In this document: one piece after another, positions 8,413-9,669 of the stretch | How the letters are laid out: every line of letters starts with the position of its first letter | Numbering within the stretch: position 1 is the stretch's first letter | Position numbers and translations under genes: made by a program | The notes under the pieces: generated by a model | The model's database searches: none | Told to the model about the DNA's origin: nothing | Seen by the model: only the letters and a program-made list of their open reading frames with translations | Source of the DNA: Clostridiales bacterium | GTDB lineage: Bacteria > Bacillota > Clostridia > Oscillospirales > Oscillospiraceae | Assembly (NCBI GenBank): GCA_019421525.1 | Contig: JAHZFC010000020.1 | Span: 1-9,669, forward strand | DNA: 9,669 bases | Direction of reading: 5' to 3'

Positions 8413-8906
8413 CCTACGTGATCGCCGTTGGCGCCCAGGGCCCGGGCCACCACCCCTCCTCCATGATCACCACCAACGCCGCCGCCGCTCTGGCTGAGAT
8501 CGGCATCACCCTGAACATCAACGATATCGCCAACGCCAACGACCTGTACGCCAAGTATCAGGAGGGCCAGTCCGACTTCTGGGCCGCCGCCTGGCAGGCT
8601 ACCGCTGACCCGGATATGTTCCAGCTGTACCACTCCAACGGCACCACCAACTACTACCAGATCGCCGATCCCGATCTGGACGCCCTCATCGAGGACGGCC
8701 GCGCCTCCACCAACCAGACCTACCGCAAGGAGATCTACAAGGAGGCCATGGAGATCATCATGGACTGGGCCGTTGAGATCCCCATCTATCAGCGTTCCGA
8801 GGCCTATCTGTTCAACACCCAGGTCGTGGACATCTCCACTCTGCCCACCGACCTGACCCCCTACTGGGGCCCCCTGGCTGAGATCCAGACTCTGTCTCTG
8901 CGCTGA
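8379..8906 (+). CDS. ABC transporter substrate-binding protein (C-terminal part, separated by frame break)
   Basis: This frame encodes the last 175 or so residues of the lipoprotein begun at 6652. It shows the typical C-terminal lobe features of family-5 binding proteins: a strand, then AAALAEIGITLNIN, the YAKYQEGQSDFWAAAWQATADPDMF segment (described in pieces; key residues are the WQA-TADPD turn), YYQIADPDLDALIEDGR, and VEIPIYQRSEAYLFN near the end. The GTG at 8379 has no ribosome binding site and lies within the upstream frame, so this is very unlikely to be an independent gene. Together with the first part it makes about 750 residues. If the break is real, this region would not be translated and the encoded transporter would lack much of its second lobe. 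Confidence 0.8.
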   Translation: MATAAPEGASLTYVIAVGAQGPGHHPSSMITTNAAAALAEIGITLNINDIANANDLYAKYQEGQSDFWAAAWQATADPDMFQLYHSNGTTNYYQIADPDLDALIEDGRASTNQTYRKEIYKEAMEIIMDWAVEIPIYQRSEAYLFNTQVVDISTLPTDLTPYWGPLAEIQTLSLR

Positions 8907-8955
8907 GACGGGCGTGCACACACAGATATGATCTGCGTTGAGCAGGCTTGAATGC

Positions 8956-8989
8956 GGGTTTCCCGGCCCCGGCAGGGGCCGGGAAACCC
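8956..8989 (+). other. Perfect 15-bp hairpin between lipoprotein and permease genes
   Basis: A perfect 15-bp stem (8956-8970 with 8975-8989) closes a GGCA loop, with a further 5 bp (8942-8946 with 8993-8997) outside an internal loop. No T-tract follows, so full termination is unlikely. Hairpins at this position in binding-protein operons are known to protect the upstream message from 3' exonucleases, giving more binding protein than permease; that role is inferred here. Confidence 0.65.
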
Positions 8990-9017
8990 CGTCCTGCCTC
9001 GCGCTGTACAGCAAGGA

Positions 9018-9042
9018 GCCGCTCCCAAAGAGGGGAGGCGGC
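9018..9042 (+). other. Second hairpin in the lipoprotein-permease spacer
   Basis: A stem of nine pairs with one bulged G (9018-9026 with 9033-9042) lies 29 nt after the larger hairpin. It adds to the structured 3' end of the lipoprotein message. No terminator T-run is present, and the remaining spacer to 9111 shows no convincing promoter. Confidence 0.4.
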
Positions 9043-9111
9043 CGCTTGGTGTACGGCAGGGGCGTTTGTGCAAATGCGGTCATCCATAAGATACTGGTAC
9101 TGGTTTGATTT

Positions 9112-9116
9112 GGAGG
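9112..9116 (+). promoter_or_regulatory. Ribosome binding site that fixes the permease TTG start
   Basis: GGAGG is placed 8 nt before the TTG at 9125, the only initiation codon near the beginning of the conserved permease N-terminus. Confidence 0.75.
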
Positions 9117-9124
9117 GATTCTGA

Positions 9125-9669
9125 TTGCGGAATTATATCATCAAACGTCTGCTGATCTCAGTGTTGATCTTGTTCTGCGTGACGTTTATCATCTACGCGC
9201 TGCTGCGCTGTCTGCCCGCCTCCTATGTGGAGCAGCAGGCCCGCCAGCTGTCCACCGCTCCCGGCTCCAAGCCCTATGAGGAGTGGGTGGAGCAGCTCAA
9301 TGCCCAGTATGGGTTGGACAAGGATATCGTCCCCGGATACTTCATCCAGATGAAGAACATGCTCACCGGCAATTTCGGTGACAGCTGGCGCTTCACCGTG
9401 CCTGTGATCGACAAGTTCATCGAGGTCATCCCCATCTCCTTTGTCATGGGCGCCGTCTCCCTGGTGCTCCAGCTGATCATCGCCATCCCGCTGGGCGTCA
9501 TCGCGGCCACCAAGCAGTACTCCCGCACGGACTACGCCATCACCGCCGGGGCGCTGGTGGGCATCTCGCTGCCCACCTTCTTCTTCGCCACCATATTGAA
9601 GCTGATCTTCGCGGTGTGGCTGGGGTGGTTCGACGTGTCGGGCATGGTGGGGCGCAACCACGCCCTGCT
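9125..9669 (+). CDS. ABC transporter permease, DppB/OppB family (3'-partial)
   Basis: This is the first of the usual two membrane subunits of a peptide/nickel ABC importer; it forms the channel with a DppC-type partner expected downstream. The frame stays open from the TTG at 9125 to the window end (181 residues visible of an expected 310-340). The N-terminus RNYIIKRLL leads into helix 1 at about residues 9-30, as in DppB proteins. A long extracytoplasmic segment follows (about 31-100), ending with the conserved MLTGNFGDSW near residue 79-88. Helix 2 covers about 102-128, then a basic cytoplasmic loop TKQYSRTDY, then helix 3 about 140-168 containing the family motif GISLPTFFFATIL. The segment after helix 1, LPASYVEQQA, replaces the usual PGDP-like turn. 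The EAA coupling motif lies beyond the window. Location downstream of the binding protein supports one operon. Confidence 0.93.
   Translation, partial: MRNYIIKRLLISVLILFCVTFIIYALLRCLPASYVEQQARQLSTAPGSKPYEEWVEQLNAQYGLDKDIVPGYFIQMKNMLTGNFGDSWRFTVPVIDKFIEVIPISFVMGAVSLVLQLIIAIPLGVIAATKQYSRTDYAITAGALVGISLPTFFFATILKLIFAVWLGWFDVSGMVGRNHAL

Noticed and set aside
8379..8906. The second lipoprotein frame as an independent small gene
   Set aside because: No RBS or promoter before it and its sequence is the expected C-terminal lobe of the gene upstream.
9066..9092. Possible promoter (TTGTGC with TAAGAT) before the permease
   Set aside because: Spacing is only 15 nt and both boxes match the consensus poorly, so it is no better than chance.

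Overview
The window looks like chromosomal DNA from a GC-rich Clostridia member, most likely the Oscillospiraceae (Flavonifractor/Oscillibacter/Lawsonibacter-like gut anaerobes). This rests on three things: a Gram-positive-type RpoC with no large trigger-loop insertion, codon use dominated by G or C at third positions, and the style of the Nudix, M3 peptidase and large lipoprotein genes. The genus is inferred; no 16S or marker comparison was possible. All genes are on the + strand.

Layout: (1) 1-3182, the 3' four-fifths of rpoC, whose 5' end lies outside the window. (2) 3183-3493, a gene-free stretch packed with six successive hairpins, bracketed by two identical 29-bp palindromic sequences; the second has a T-tract and is a textbook intrinsic terminator. 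(3) 3494-4063, a near-consensus promoter and a MutT-like Nudix hydrolase gene starting at a GTG. (4) 4167-6411, an M3 family oligoendopeptidase followed one base later by a small four-helix membrane protein of unknown function. (5) 6412-6651, a strong promoter and a leader of about 145 nt with three consecutive hairpins. (6) 6652-8906, a large peptide/nickel-type ABC transporter lipoprotein whose reading frame is broken near 8377 by what looks like a small internal deletion (true mutation or assembly error). (7) 8907-9124, a spacer with a perfect 15-bp hairpin. (8) 9125-9669, the start of a DppB/OppB-type permease from a TTG codon, cut by the window end.

The cytoplasmic oligopeptidase and the DppA-DppB transporter would make a coherent peptide-scavenging module: the lipoprotein captures peptides outside, the permease (with partners beyond the window) imports them, and the peptidase cuts them to smaller pieces. 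The peptidase and transporter have separate promoters, so this link rests on proximity and family knowledge only. I found no CRISPR array, tRNA, rRNA, transposase or clearly new defence-like system. The most unusual items are the hairpin-rich element after rpoC, the structured leader of the transporter, the broken lipoprotein gene and the internally duplicated membrane protein.
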